Below, piece after piece: positions 8,862 through 18,453 of a stretch of 64,000 nucleotides of DNA. The position numbers were made by a program, and so were the translations under genes. Each line of letters starts with the position of its first letter. The first letter of the stretch is position 1. Source of the stretch: Pleomorphochaeta sp963678575 (GTDB lineage: Bacteria; Spirochaetota; Spirochaetia; Sphaerochaetales; Sphaerochaetaceae); contig CAXXHV010000002.1 of NCBI GenBank assembly GCA_963678575.2, positions 1,984,001 through 2,048,000 on the forward strand, written 5' to 3'. The notes below the pieces were generated by a model. It was not told the origin of the DNA and ran no database searches. It was given only the letters and a program-made list of their open reading frames with translations.

Positions 8862-10562
8862 TTAATTATTTAAATACTTATTTAAGCTATAAGCTAAAAA
8901 ACCTGCACAGGTAGCAAAAGCTTCACCTGTTGCACAAAGCCCAGTCTCTTCATCAACACTTTCACAAGCTATAAAATTATCCATTGTCATTTTCTTTAAA
9001 TTCTTTATTGCATTCTCCCCATATCCACATAATAAGCTATTTGATAGAGAAAGAATCCAAGGATGAGGAGCATGATCACAACCGATTTCACTAATATTAC
9101 TATTTGCAAATGATAATTTATAATCTTTTGATCTGATATGATTTACTGTGTTTATCCATATTTCAGAAGAACTAGTACAAAATCCTAAATGTTCAAATAA
9201 TAATAAACTTCCTGGTGGTTCATCATAAATACTAAAACTATTTTTTAAATCACTGGAAAAAACAAACATTTCATCAACAACAAAATAATTATAAATTGCC
9301 TTTTTCACATTTTCAGCTTCTGTATATAAACTTTCATTATTTAAATATTTTGATAAAATATTTAAGACTTTCCAAACTAAAACATTATCGTAAGTTAAGT
9401 ATTTTTCTTTAGCAACATCATCGGTTGGCATTAAAAAGGTTTCATATAATGCAATTTTTTTATGCCTTTTTGATTTTAACTTATTTAAAATTAGATATAA
9501 TCCATCTTTTATATAATCTTTATTTAAGAAAGAAAAATCATTTGTTGTATCAATATAATCATTTAAGGCTAAAACAGGTGCACATAATTCATCTAGTTCA
9601 AACCCCGGTTCTAACAAAGTCCCATCAATAAATCGACTATGCTCCCCTATATTATTTATCTGCTTAGTAAATACATATTTTAATACTTCTTTTGAAAAAT
9701 TATGATCAATTAATAAGAAAGAAGGGAAACTCCAAAGAAGAGAATCTCTATCCCAATATGCTGCTGAGACATAATATCTAGGAGATCTTGAGGTAACTAA
9801 TACTAACTCTTCAGTATCTAATGTTTTTCCAGCTGAATAATAATATGAAAAAAACAAATTAGTATTAAGAATTTTTGAAAGATAAGAATCTTCAACTTTT
9901 ATTATTTTTTCCTCAAGAAAACTATTTAATTCATTAAATAAATCATTAAAACCAACTCGCTTTAGATGTTTAGCAGCTGTTGCTGCCGAAACTTCTTCAT
10001 ATCCAACACCCACAAAAAAATCATAAACATTAGTCTCCCCTTTTTGTAAATCACAACTAGAGGTTCCTCCTTCCATTGTTGCAACAGATAATAAGGGAGT
10101 TGCATTAAATTGCTGTAAAATACTACCATGATTCCAATTACTATCTTTTTTAATAATTTGTGTTTCAATTTCATAGCTTTCATTTACTACATGATAGGTT
10201 TTTCGCCAATCTAAAATAAAACGATTATTCAAAGTAATAGTATCATCACTCTTATTAGTAACTTTCATTCTAATGGAAAATGCTTTTTGGTTTGTTGGTG
10301 TTAAATATATTGTTTCAATCTTAAGCCTTTCGTCTTCATATAAACAAACAGGAATCCAATAGGACATTCTATTCCAACTTAATTTACCACTAACATCTAT
10401 TAGTTCATCATTGATATAGATATTAGACATAATTAAAGGATTACCTCTAAGTTCTAACATTCCACGATTTGCCATATTTAATAGTGTTAAATAGTTAATA
10501 TTTCCTGTTTCTTCATCAATAAAAGGTAATGAAATATATTCGTTTCCAGTTACTTGAATCAT
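8862..10562 (-). CDS. Putative alpha/alpha-barrel glycoside hydrolase, family unassigned
   Basis: A 566-aa protein without signal peptide or membrane segment, so cytoplasmic. The first 220 residues read as a beta-rich domain. The rest looks like an (alpha/alpha)6 catalytic toroid, with acidic-aromatic segments typical of GH15/GH63/GH125-like enzymes (YWDRDSLLWSFPS; EPGFELDELCAP; MPTDDVA; CDHAPHPWILS). I cannot assign a CAZy family or the catalytic pair. Its start overlaps the stop of the GH66-like gene by one base (TAATG), so the two are coupled. Context suggests it trims an imported oligosaccharide, probably a glucan. Confidence 0.55.
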   Translation of the reverse strand: MIQVTGNEYISLPFIDEETGNINYLTLLNMANRGMLELRGNPLIMSNIYINDELIDVSGKLSWNRMSYWIPVCLYEDERLKIETIYLTPTNQKAFSIRMKVTNKSDDTITLNNRFILDWRKTYHVVNESYEIETQIIKKDSNWNHGSILQQFNATPLLSVATMEGGTSSCDLQKGETNVYDFFVGVGYEEVSAATAAKHLKRVGFNDLFNELNSFLEEKIIKVEDSYLSKILNTNLFFSYYYSAGKTLDTEELVLVTSRSPRYYVSAAYWDRDSLLWSFPSFLLIDHNFSKEVLKYVFTKQINNIGEHSRFIDGTLLEPGFELDELCAPVLALNDYIDTTNDFSFLNKDYIKDGLYLILNKLKSKRHKKIALYETFLMPTDDVAKEKYLTYDNVLVWKVLNILSKYLNNESLYTEAENVKKAIYNYFVVDEMFVFSSDLKNSFSIYDEPPGSLLLFEHLGFCTSSSEIWINTVNHIRSKDYKLSFANSNISEIGCDHAPHPWILSLSNSLLCGYGENAIKNLKKMTMDNFIACESVDEETGLCATGEAFATCAGFLAYSLNKYLNN

Positions 10563-12160
10563 TAATAATCCTCCTCAAACCAAATTAAAGAACCAACCTT
10601 GAATGAGGGAACTTCAAATTCTATTATAGCACTCCTAGAACTTCTACTCATATTAAACTCAAGCGTTTTTACAATATTATCATTTTCAGGATCTGCAAAA
10701 TAAACATTTTTTACACTGCCTAATACTCCAACTTTTATAAATAGAGTTGACGAATTATTAGGTTCATCCTTTCCTAAATTCCATTTATCATCATTATTTT
10801 CTAAATTAACTAAACTTATTAAATGTTTTTTACCATTACTTTTTATTACTACAGATATTTTATTTGAACTTGCAGTTAATGAATAATTACCTTCAATTTG
10901 ATATTCTTCATTATCCCAACCACAATGAGTCATTGTCACATCTTTTAAACTCTTATCATAGATTATTTGTTGAACGGCTACAAAAAAATCTTGATATTGT
11001 TTTATTTTAGCTTTTTCATAATCTCTTAATTTTGAATAATCACAATAATAGCCTTGCGTAATTACACACCCTTCTTCACCTAAAAACAAATGTGTTGCAC
11101 CTAATGAATTAATATAAAAAGTTGATAATAACGCATTATAAAAAGCTCTTTCTCTATCTAAACGAAAGCTTGATATATATGCTGCTAAAATAACTGATTT
11201 TCCACTTGCTTTACTTTTATTAATTAGCTCTCTAAGATGATAATAGCTATCATAAGGAGGCCATACTTCAATATATATAGCACTTTGATTACAATCTAGA
11301 ATTTTTCCTAAAGGCCAAGCTCCAACATTATTAAATATTAGAGATGCTTTATTCAAATTAGTAGATACTTCTTCTAAAAAAATAGGTAAATCCTTTTCTA
11401 AATTATTAACTTCATTATTATAATCTAAAGCTCTTTTAGGATAACCATAGGTATCTAGATGAATTCCTGAAAACCCTACTTGATTAATACTTTCTTCATA
11501 TTGAGAAATTATATGATTAACCCAATTTGATTTTTTATTTATATTCATAAAATAAAAAGTATCAATAAAAGTTAAAGGGTTATCTTCATATGAATAATAA
11601 GCTTGCTCTTTATGGGAAAGAAAATATTCTTTAGTTGCTGCATAAACAGGCCCATAGGCCATAGTCTTCATTCCATATTTATTACAAGTTTCTATTTTAT
11701 TTTTTATAACTTCTAAATTATTAAGTTTCCCCATTGAATCTTTATATTCTATTGTTGGAGATACCATTTCATCATGATGATATGACCAATCATAAAATTG
11801 TACATAATTTATATGGTTATCTCTCATCCATTTTATATCATCATTTTCATCAAATTTATTAAAATCACTTAAAAACCCATATCTTATTATCTCTAAATTA
11901 GGATCAATTGAAAAAACTTGTTTATATTCTTCTTTACCTACTTTTAAATAAGTAATATACCCCGCCAATTTATTATCATAACTACCTAAGTCTATTTTAT
12001 TTAATCCAATATATAGAGATAATTCTATTTCTTTTATTAATTTGTCTAAATTATAGATTTCTATACTACATTGTTTTTCATCATGCTTTGAATTTATCAT
12101 TAAAAATACTGATGAAAACCCATCATATGAGACTTTATCAAAATATATATTATCTATCAT
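10562..12160 (-). CDS. GH66-family dextranase / cycloisomaltooligosaccharide glucanotransferase-like enzyme, cytoplasmic form
   Basis: A 532-aa protein matching the GH66 pattern: a beta-sandwich start, QFYDWSYHHD (residues 121-130), the nucleophile-type motif GIHLDTYG (D236), an NNVGAWP segment and the acid/base-type motif IEVWP (E298), then a C-terminal beta domain. Characterised members act on alpha-1,6-glucan (dextran) and are secreted. This one lacks any signal peptide and is shorter, so it probably works inside the cell on imported isomalto- or cyclo-isomalto-oligosaccharides. It overlaps the upstream permease gene by four bases. Family call is good; linkage specificity is inference. Confidence 0.75.
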   Translation of the reverse strand: MIDNIYFDKVSYDGFSSVFLMINSKHDEKQCSIEIYNLDKLIKEIELSLYIGLNKIDLGSYDNKLAGYITYLKVGKEEYKQVFSIDPNLEIIRYGFLSDFNKFDENDDIKWMRDNHINYVQFYDWSYHHDEMVSPTIEYKDSMGKLNNLEVIKNKIETCNKYGMKTMAYGPVYAATKEYFLSHKEQAYYSYEDNPLTFIDTFYFMNINKKSNWVNHIISQYEESINQVGFSGIHLDTYGYPKRALDYNNEVNNLEKDLPIFLEEVSTNLNKASLIFNNVGAWPLGKILDCNQSAIYIEVWPPYDSYYHLRELINKSKASGKSVILAAYISSFRLDRERAFYNALLSTFYINSLGATHLFLGEEGCVITQGYYCDYSKLRDYEKAKIKQYQDFFVAVQQIIYDKSLKDVTMTHCGWDNEEYQIEGNYSLTASSNKISVVIKSNGKKHLISLVNLENNDDKWNLGKDEPNNSSTLFIKVGVLGSVKNVYFADPENDNIVKTLEFNMSRSSRSAIIEFEVPSFKVGSLIWFEEDY

Positions 12161-12987
12161 CCTTTAACCGCTCCATCAGAAAGTCCTTGCATAAATTGTT
12201 TTTGGAAAATTAAGAAAATCACAATAACTGGAATTATTGCAATTGTTGCTGTGGCTGATACTAAATGCCATTTAGCTCCTGCAAACTGTTGGAAAAAAAC
12301 AGATAAAGCTTGAGGTACATTATGTTTTTTATTGCTTTGTAAAAAGAAAACAGCTTGTGCATAGTTATTCCAAATTCCAAAGCCATTTAAAATAACAAAA
12401 GAAGCCGTAGCTGGTTTTAATAAAGGAAAGATTATTTTCCAAAATGCACTAAGACCTGTACAACCATCAATTTCAGCAGCTTCATTTAGTTCTTTTGGCA
12501 ACTCCTTAATAAAGGTTGTATATATAAAAACACAAGTTGGAAGAGATAATGTAGATGTTACAAAAATCATACCCCAAAGTGTATCTACTCCATGAATTTT
12601 TCTCATCAAAGTATATAAGGGAACAGTATTAATAATTCCAGGAATCATCATGCACCCAATAAGAATAGAAAATAAAATATAATTAAATTTACTTTTCCTT
12701 CTTGCAATAGAATAACCTGCCATTCCACCAACACAGATAGATAATAATAAAGAACCACCTGTAATGATTGCAGAATTTAACATTGCTCTCATGATAGAAG
12801 ATCTTCTAAAAGCTTCTATATAATTACTAAAATAATAATCAGGAATAAACATATTACCTTGATAAAATAATGTACTTGGATCATTTAAGGACAAGATTAT
12901 TAATACGTAAAAAGGTAAAAGGCAAATAATACAAATTAATGTAATAATTAGAATTTTTAATAATTTATTAATACTATTTTTTCCCAT
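12157..12987 (-). CDS. Sugar ABC transporter permease, MalG type (second locus)
   Basis: A 276-aa CUT1 permease with a first helix at residues 10-34, an EAA loop of the form LNEAAEIDGC and the terminal S-D-G-A-V-K-G typical of MalG homologues. It lies seven bases downstream of the MalF-type partner and overlaps the GH66-like gene by four bases. No ATPase is encoded in the cluster. Confidence 0.92.
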   Translation of the reverse strand: MGKNSINKLLKILIITLICIICLLPFYVLIILSLNDPSTLFYQGNMFIPDYYFSNYIEAFRRSSIMRAMLNSAIITGGSLLLSICVGGMAGYSIARRKSKFNYILFSILIGCMMIPGIINTVPLYTLMRKIHGVDTLWGMIFVTSTLSLPTCVFIYTTFIKELPKELNEAAEIDGCTGLSAFWKIIFPLLKPATASFVILNGFGIWNNYAQAVFFLQSNKKHNVPQALSVFFQQFAGAKWHLVSATATIAIIPVIVIFLIFQKQFMQGLSDGAVKG

Positions 12988-12994
12988 ATTTTAA

Positions 12995-13852
12995 TTAACT
13001 CCTTGATTTTGTTAGTTTAAATGAAACTAATACAGGTATTAAAATTATTAAAAATAAAATCATAGCTACTGCAGTAGAATATCCTGTTTTATTGCCATAA
13101 CACATTCTCATAATATAAATACTCAAGCTCTCTGTTGAATATCCAGGGCCTCCTTCAGTTAATGACATAATGATATCGAAAACAGATAGAGAGCCTATTA
13201 TATTTGTTACAACATTTATCCTAATTGAAGGGACTAATAGTGGAATTGTTACTTTATTAAATATTTGTATTTTAGAAGCTCCATCCATTTTTGCTGATTC
13301 ATATAATTCTTTCGAAATTGATTGTAATCCTGCTAAATAAATAATCATTGTCATTCCAGCATATTGCCAAACATTTACAAGTATTAAAACTATAATTGTA
13401 TAGGAATAAGTTCCCATCCAGTTCCAAGTTAATGTCGTTCCAAAATACTGTGCAACTCTATATATAAACCCTCTTCCAGGTTGTAAGAGAAAATACCAAA
13501 TATATCCCATAATTAAAGGACTAATGATTGCTGGTAAATATATAACAACCCTTACAAAACCTTGGAATTTAAATTTATTTTTCATAATTAGTGCATAAGC
13601 TAACCCTACGAGATTTAAAAGCAAAGCACTTCCTATTGCAAATAAAACTGTTGTTTTTATATCACCTAAGGCTCTTGTATCATTAAAAAATTCTTTATAA
13701 TTTGAAAAACCAACAAAGAGTGCTTTTCCCATACCATCCCAATCGGTGAAGCTCAAACGAACTCCTTGGATAAGAGGAAAGATAAAAAAAATTCCATACA
13801 ACAAGGCTGCAGGAATACTCATAAGTTGAATTCCATCAATTCTTTTTTTCAT
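12995..13852 (-). CDS. Sugar ABC transporter permease, MalF type (second locus)
   Basis: A 285-aa CUT1 permease (UgpA/MalF type) with about six helices and an EAA loop LYESAKMDGAS. It is separated from the binding-protein gene by 55 bases containing a strong stem-loop. With the adjacent MalG-type subunit it forms the channel of the importer next to the GH66-like enzyme. Confidence 0.92.
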   Translation of the reverse strand: MKKRIDGIQLMSIPAALLYGIFFIFPLIQGVRLSFTDWDGMGKALFVGFSNYKEFFNDTRALGDIKTTVLFAIGSALLLNLVGLAYALIMKNKFKFQGFVRVVIYLPAIISPLIMGYIWYFLLQPGRGFIYRVAQYFGTTLTWNWMGTYSYTIIVLILVNVWQYAGMTMIIYLAGLQSISKELYESAKMDGASKIQIFNKVTIPLLVPSIRINVVTNIIGSLSVFDIIMSLTEGGPGYSTESLSIYIMRMCYGNKTGYSTAVAMILFLIILIPVLVSFKLTKSRS

Positions 13853-13863
13853 TTTTTTACCTT

Positions 13864-13899
13864 AAAATATTTGGTAGGGAGAATTCCCTACCATATTTT
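13864..13899 (-). promoter_or_regulatory. Intercistronic stem-loop, second sugar operon
   Basis: A 9-bp perfect GC-containing stem (13872-13880 with 13885-13893, GAAT loop on the plus strand) can be extended by A/T pairs out to about 13864 and 13899 with a small bulge. It stands between binding-protein stop and permease start and has no uninterrupted T-run. It probably protects or attenuates the message so that binding protein exceeds permease. Confidence 0.55.
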
Positions 13900-13907
13900 C
13901 ATTTAAA

Positions 13908-15155
13908 TTAGAAACCGTTATTCCAAGCTTTTTGATATGCTAGTCCAAACTCACTAGGAGTATATGTTCCAGCTAATAAGTCTTGAACCATTCTTCCAGC
14001 ATCATCTCCTGAGAAACCAGCAGGTTTTTCATTTGTAAAGCCTATATTAACAGCAGTATTTAAAGTATTAGTTACTTCTTTTCTAAATCCTTCTGGAGCC
14101 CAATTTGCATCTACATCTTTAAAAGCACTAGGAGAGCCTAAAGCTTCAGAATATTTTTTCATATTCTCTTTTGAAAACAAATAATTCAAGAATTTTTTTG
14201 CTCCTTCAATATTTGTTGAAGTTGCTGAAATACTATATCCACTATCTTCTGCTGATAAAACAACAGGTTTTGAATTAGGCATATATGCAGGATAAGGGGC
14301 AAATCCAATATTCATATTAGGATTTGCAGCAAGGATTCCCCCTAATGCCCACATTCCATCACTAAACATTGCAGCTTTACCACTTACGAATGCTTCAGTT
14401 CTATTATCTGCAGTTGCAGTTAATACATCACTATTAATTAAACCTTTTTCTTGTAATTCAACGAGTTTTTGTGCAAATTGAACCATTGGACCAGCTGGAT
14501 CTGCAAAATTTAATTTGTCACTTTCGTTATTCAACATAGCAAGTTTTGATTCTATTGGACCTAAAGTTTGTTTGATATAGCCATGTGGTACAAATTCAAT
14601 CCAATGACCTAAAGACCAAGCTTCTTTGCCAGGTAAAAATAGTGGTGTTACATCAGGTCTTTTAGCTTTAATCACTTCTAGGTTAGCAACAAATTCATCC
14701 CAAGTAGTAGCTGTTTTTAATCCTAGTTCATCAAAGATATCTTTATTATAGAATAAACCTGCCATAGTCATATTTGTACAAACTCTATATTGATTACCAG
14801 TTTTAATATCTGTACAATTATCTCTCATTGATGGAACTAATCTATCCCACCAAGCTTCATCACTCAAATCTAAATATTTACCTTGATCAACATAAGCCTG
14901 CTCATATGTTGTCATAATATCAGGTACTTCACCTGAAGCAAATTTAACTTTAATAATATTACTTGCATCTTTTTGATACTCTTGAGAAACAGAGAAATTT
15001 GGTTCTTGAGCATTAAAATCATTAATAATACTATTCATCAAATCAATAGTTTCTACCTTACCTGTGAAAAATGAAATTTCAGAATTACCATTAGCAAATA
15101 GAGATGTAGTTACTAATAAAATAATTGTAATAACTGATATAACTTTTTTATTCAT
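13908..15155 (-). CDS. Sugar ABC transporter substrate-binding protein (second locus)
   Basis: A 415-aa extracytoplasmic carbohydrate-binding protein. Residues 1-22 form a signal peptide ending TSLFANGNSE, the A-N-G-x-S-E start seen in many spirochaete binding proteins; no lipobox Cys. The start has AAGGAG five bases before the ATG. It heads a five-gene leftward operon (two permeases, GH66-like enzyme, glycosidase-like protein) and is divergent from a YesMN-type two-component system, which probably controls it. The inferred ligand is an alpha-1,6-linked gluco-oligosaccharide. Confidence 0.9.
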   Translation of the reverse strand: MNKKVISVITIILLVTTSLFANGNSEISFFTGKVETIDLMNSIINDFNAQEPNFSVSQEYQKDASNIIKVKFASGEVPDIMTTYEQAYVDQGKYLDLSDEAWWDRLVPSMRDNCTDIKTGNQYRVCTNMTMAGLFYNKDIFDELGLKTATTWDEFVANLEVIKAKRPDVTPLFLPGKEAWSLGHWIEFVPHGYIKQTLGPIESKLAMLNNESDKLNFADPAGPMVQFAQKLVELQEKGLINSDVLTATADNRTEAFVSGKAAMFSDGMWALGGILAANPNMNIGFAPYPAYMPNSKPVVLSAEDSGYSISATSTNIEGAKKFLNYLFSKENMKKYSEALGSPSAFKDVDANWAPEGFRKEVTNTLNTAVNIGFTNEKPAGFSGDDAGRMVQDLLAGTYTPSEFGLAYQKAWNNGF

Positions 15156-15173
15156 TTCTTAACTCCTTTCTTT

Positions 15174-15192
15174 GTGATAATCAAATTATCAC
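15174..15192. promoter_or_regulatory. Perfect dyad just upstream of the binding-protein Shine-Dalgarno
   Basis: An 8-bp perfect inverted repeat with a 3-base centre (15174-15181, 15185-15192) lies in the leader of the leftward operon, directly before the AAAGGAG of the binding-protein gene. It may be a response-regulator operator or a 5'-end mRNA hairpin. In the same divergent gap a promoter for the kinase gene can be read as TTGCTC (about 15279), 17 bases, then TAGTAT. Confidence 0.4.
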
Positions 15193-15324
15193 CTCTTAAT
15201 TTAAAATCCGAAATACCAAGTTTTTTCAATTAAGGTTCAACTTTTTTTGATTTCTTTAATAATTAGTTATTTTTTCTTGCTCACCTTATAATACCCTTAT
15301 AGTATAAGATAAAAAGGTAATGAG

Positions 15325-17097
15325 ATGAATAAAAAATGGACAATTAAGAAAAAGCTTTTAATTAGTACAAGTATATTAATATTTATATCAGTAATGATTG
15401 TTACAATTATTTCTTCAAGAAATTATAAAAAAGAAATGATTGAATTATCCTATAGTGATACAAAAACAACACTTTCTCAACTAGCAAATAATGTTGAAAC
15501 ATATTTGCAAGGAGTTCAAGAGCTTTGTATAATTCCTTATTATGATACTTCTTTAATAGAAGCTTTATCTATGAAAACAGATAGTCCATCTCAGATCTTA
15601 AAAAGACAGAGAATTATTGAATCTTTTTTAACTAAGACCATGCTACTACCTCATGATGATATTCAAGATGCCTATATTTATACTGACGAAGAATTATTCT
15701 CAAGTAATAGAGATGATACTTATGTATCTAGCTCTGGCCTAAGTAAAGAAATAATAAAGAAAGTCCAAAATAGTAAAATACCTATTATAATTTACTCCAC
15801 TAATGATGACTTTGAATTTATTGTATTAAGCAATATATTAGATTTAAAAGACAATAGTAAATCAATTGGAATATTAAGAATTGATGCAAATTCAAAAGGC
15901 CTCGATAATGTTTGCTCTAATGTTATAGATGCACAAAATAAAGCATTAATTATAACAAATGAAAATAATCAATTAATTTATGCAAAAAGCAAATCATATT
16001 CTTTTGACTTTATAAAAAAGCTTTATAATCAAATAAAAAATATAGAATTCAAAAATAATATTATTAATGTTGATAGTGAAGAATTCTTAATTACAGATGT
16101 AAAAATTCCAATTACCTCCTGGAATATTTATGATATAAGTAGCATAAAAGCTATGACAAAAAATATAAATCAAATCCAATTCAGATCAATTCTATTAGGA
16201 TTATTATGTGCAACTATTGGAATTTTATTATCAACACAACTTGTAAAAAGATTACTTAAACCAATTTATGATGTTACTGATTTAATGAAAAAAGTACAAA
16301 AAGAAGATTATAGTGTTAAAGCAAATGTAAATGGTGATGATGAAATTGCGTACCTAGCTTCTTCCTTTAACGAGATGACTGAAAGAATTGATGTAACAAT
16401 GAAAAAAAATATTCAACTTACTAAAGAAGTATATGAAGCAAAATATCTTGAAAAAGAAGCTCAATATGTTGCTATGTGCAATCAGATTAAACCTCATTTT
16501 CTATTTAACAGTCTTAACACTATTAGCTTATTAATCAAAGTAAATAGAGTTGATGAATCAATTGACTATATAGAAAAGTTAGCATCTCTTTTAAATGCAC
16601 TTGTTCATGCTGATTCTCAAATTACTCTTAGATCTGAAATTTTAATATGTAAAAATTACCTTAGTATGCAATGTATTCGATATACTAATTTAAAATATGA
16701 TATTTCAATTGAAGAAAAACATTTAGATTATTTAATTCCAGCATTAACTATTCAACCAATAATCGAAAATGCTTTAATTCATGGTTTTTCTAGAAAAGAA
16801 GATTTATGTTTAATAAAAATTTATTCTAAAGAAAAAGAAAACAAAATATTAATTTTTGTAGAAGATAATGGAATTGGAATTAGTAAAAATAAATTAATTA
16901 AACTAAAAGAAAAAATAAATAATCCTGAATCAGCTTTAGATAGTAATATAAAAAGAGTTGCACTAATAAACATTGCAAGAAGAATTAAATTAAAATATGG
17001 CAATGATTTTGGCTTAGATATTTTATCTAAAGAAAATGAGGGAGCAACTTTTATTTTAACTATTCCCAAGACAATAGGAGATGAAAAAGATGTATAA
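15325..17097 (+). CDS. YesM-type sensor histidine kinase
   Basis: A 590-aa membrane kinase: TM1 at residues 11-29, a roughly 250-residue extracytoplasmic sensor, TM2 near 290-308, HAMP (about 310-362), then the His_kinase/HATPase module. The phosphoacceptor is in QIKPHFLFNSLN. The N box reads QPIIENALIHG and the G box EDNGIGI. It overlaps the response-regulator gene. YesM kinases typically sense extracellular oligosaccharides and drive adjacent ABC-importer operons, matching the divergent glucan locus. Confidence 0.92.
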   Translation: MNKKWTIKKKLLISTSILIFISVMIVTIISSRNYKKEMIELSYSDTKTTLSQLANNVETYLQGVQELCIIPYYDTSLIEALSMKTDSPSQILKRQRIIESFLTKTMLLPHDDIQDAYIYTDEELFSSNRDDTYVSSSGLSKEIIKKVQNSKIPIIIYSTNDDFEFIVLSNILDLKDNSKSIGILRIDANSKGLDNVCSNVIDAQNKALIITNENNQLIYAKSKSYSFDFIKKLYNQIKNIEFKNNIINVDSEEFLITDVKIPITSWNIYDISSIKAMTKNINQIQFRSILLGLLCATIGILLSTQLVKRLLKPIYDVTDLMKKVQKEDYSVKANVNGDDEIAYLASSFNEMTERIDVTMKKNIQLTKEVYEAKYLEKEAQYVAMCNQIKPHFLFNSLNTISLLIKVNRVDESIDYIEKLASLLNALVHADSQITLRSEILICKNYLSMQCIRYTNLKYDISIEEKHLDYLIPALTIQPIIENALIHGFSRKEDLCLIKIYSKEKENKILIFVEDNGIGISKNKLIKLKEKINNPESALDSNIKRVALINIARRIKLKYGNDFGLDILSKENEGATFILTIPKTIGDEKDV

Positions 17098-17824
17098 AGC
17101 ATTAATTGTTGATGATGAGCCGTTAATGAGAGAATATCTTGGAAGCAATTTAAACAAAATAAATGAAGATTGGATTGCAGAGGATACCGCTTGTGATGGA
17201 ATTTATGCTATACAACTTCTCCAACATAAAGACTATGATGTTGTAATTACAGATATAAAAATGCCAGCAATGGATGGAATTGAATTGTCAAAATATTTAT
17301 TTCTAAACAAAAAAGAAATTCCAATAATTTTTATTACTGGTTACGATGAATTTGAATATGCTAGAGCCGCAGTCAAATTAAACGTATTTGATTATTTATT
17401 AAAACCATTAAGAGATGAAGAATTATCTCTTGCACTTTCTGCTCTATCTCTGAAAAACAACAAAGAAGATAATTCATTAATTAAACCAATTGATAATAAA
17501 AATACACTTGTATCCCAGATACAAGAATATCTTCAACTCCATTTTAGAGAAGGCTTAAGTTTGACAATACTTGCAGATATTTTTGAAATAACACCATCCT
17601 ATCTAAGTACTATATTTCATAAAGAAATTGGAGAACCCTATTCGAAATATCTACTTAGAATGAGGATGGAAACAGCAAAGGCTTTGTTATTGACCCCGAA
17701 TTCAAAAGTACAAGATGTTGCTCTTGATGTTGGATTCTCATCTTCAAAGCATTTTGGATCAGTATTTAAAGCCTACTATGGTATTAGCCCAGGAGAATTT
17801 AAAAATACAATTAACCAAAATTAA
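17090..17824 (+). CDS. YesN-type response regulator (REC-AraC)
   Basis: A 244-aa response regulator. The N-terminal receiver domain (1-120) has phosphoacceptor Asp in VITDIKMP and the conserved Lys in LLKPLRDEE. The C-terminal AraC double HTH (about 145-244) shows SYLSTIFHKEIG and VALDVGFSSSKHFGSVFK. An ATG at 17081 is also in frame, but it directly abuts AGGAG (17076-17080), whereas the ATG at 17090 has 9-base spacing and starts the receiver domain. It overlaps the kinase gene by eight bases. Probably activates the divergent sugar operon. Confidence 0.9.
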   Translation: MYKALIVDDEPLMREYLGSNLNKINEDWIAEDTACDGIYAIQLLQHKDYDVVITDIKMPAMDGIELSKYLFLNKKEIPIIFITGYDEFEYARAAVKLNVFDYLLKPLRDEELSLALSALSLKNNKEDNSLIKPIDNKNTLVSQIQEYLQLHFREGLSLTILADIFEITPSYLSTIFHKEIGEPYSKYLLRMRMETAKALLLTPNSKVQDVALDVGFSSSKHFGSVFKAYYGISPGEFKNTINQN

Positions 17825-18453
17825 TTAAAAATTTGAGTATCTAATTTTAATTTTTCTTTATATGGAAAATTCAAATCAAATTTATCAACTTCATCTTTAT
17901 CAACTTGATAACCTTTTGGTTCTATCAAAAAACCTTTAATAAAGGATAAATAATTTTTCTCTAATTCTTTTACTAAAAAGAATGGAATTAGATCATTATT
18001 ATCGTCTTTTTCATAAAAGATATTAAAAGAAAAGCCTAATTCAAAACCAAGTTTAGTATAAAATTTAGGATTCCCAGTAATTGCTACAGCTTTATATCCT
18101 AAATCTTTGGCTTTATTTAAAGAATAATTTATCAACATAGACCCAATTCCCTTACCTTGATATTCTGGTAAAACACTAACTGGACCAAACATTAATACTT
18201 CTTTAAATGAAGAATCTAAATCTATGATTTTGGTCTTACAATACATAATATGAGCAATAATTATATCTTTATCTAAATCATAAACAACTAAACTTAATTC
18301 TTTTATAAAATCTGAATTATTTCTAAACTTATGAAGAACATAATGTTCATCACAACCTGGCTTATAGACATTAAAAAAAGCTTCACGCGTTAAATTCTCA
18401 ACTTCAAAATAATCTTTTTTTTCTTCACCTCTAATTTTATAATTATTCATCAT
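17821..18453 (-). CDS. GNAT-family N-acetyltransferase
   Basis: A 210-aa GNAT protein of the YhbS-like type. The acetyl-CoA loop reads VLPEYQGKGIGSMLI (about residues 94-108), and YTKLGFEL is the conserved terminal strand. Length is slightly above the 160-190 of the subfamily because of a C-terminal extension. It overlaps rsgA by 11 bases, so it is translated from the same message; it converges with the YesN gene with a 4-base overlap of stops. Substrate unknown. Confidence 0.82.
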   Translation of the reverse strand: MMNNYKIRGEEKKDYFEVENLTREAFFNVYKPGCDEHYVLHKFRNNSDFIKELSLVVYDLDKDIIIAHIMYCKTKIIDLDSSFKEVLMFGPVSVLPEYQGKGIGSMLINYSLNKAKDLGYKAVAITGNPKFYTKLGFELGFSFNIFYEKDDNNDLIPFFLVKELEKNYLSFIKGFLIEPKGYQVDKDEVDKFDLNFPYKEKLKLDTQIFN

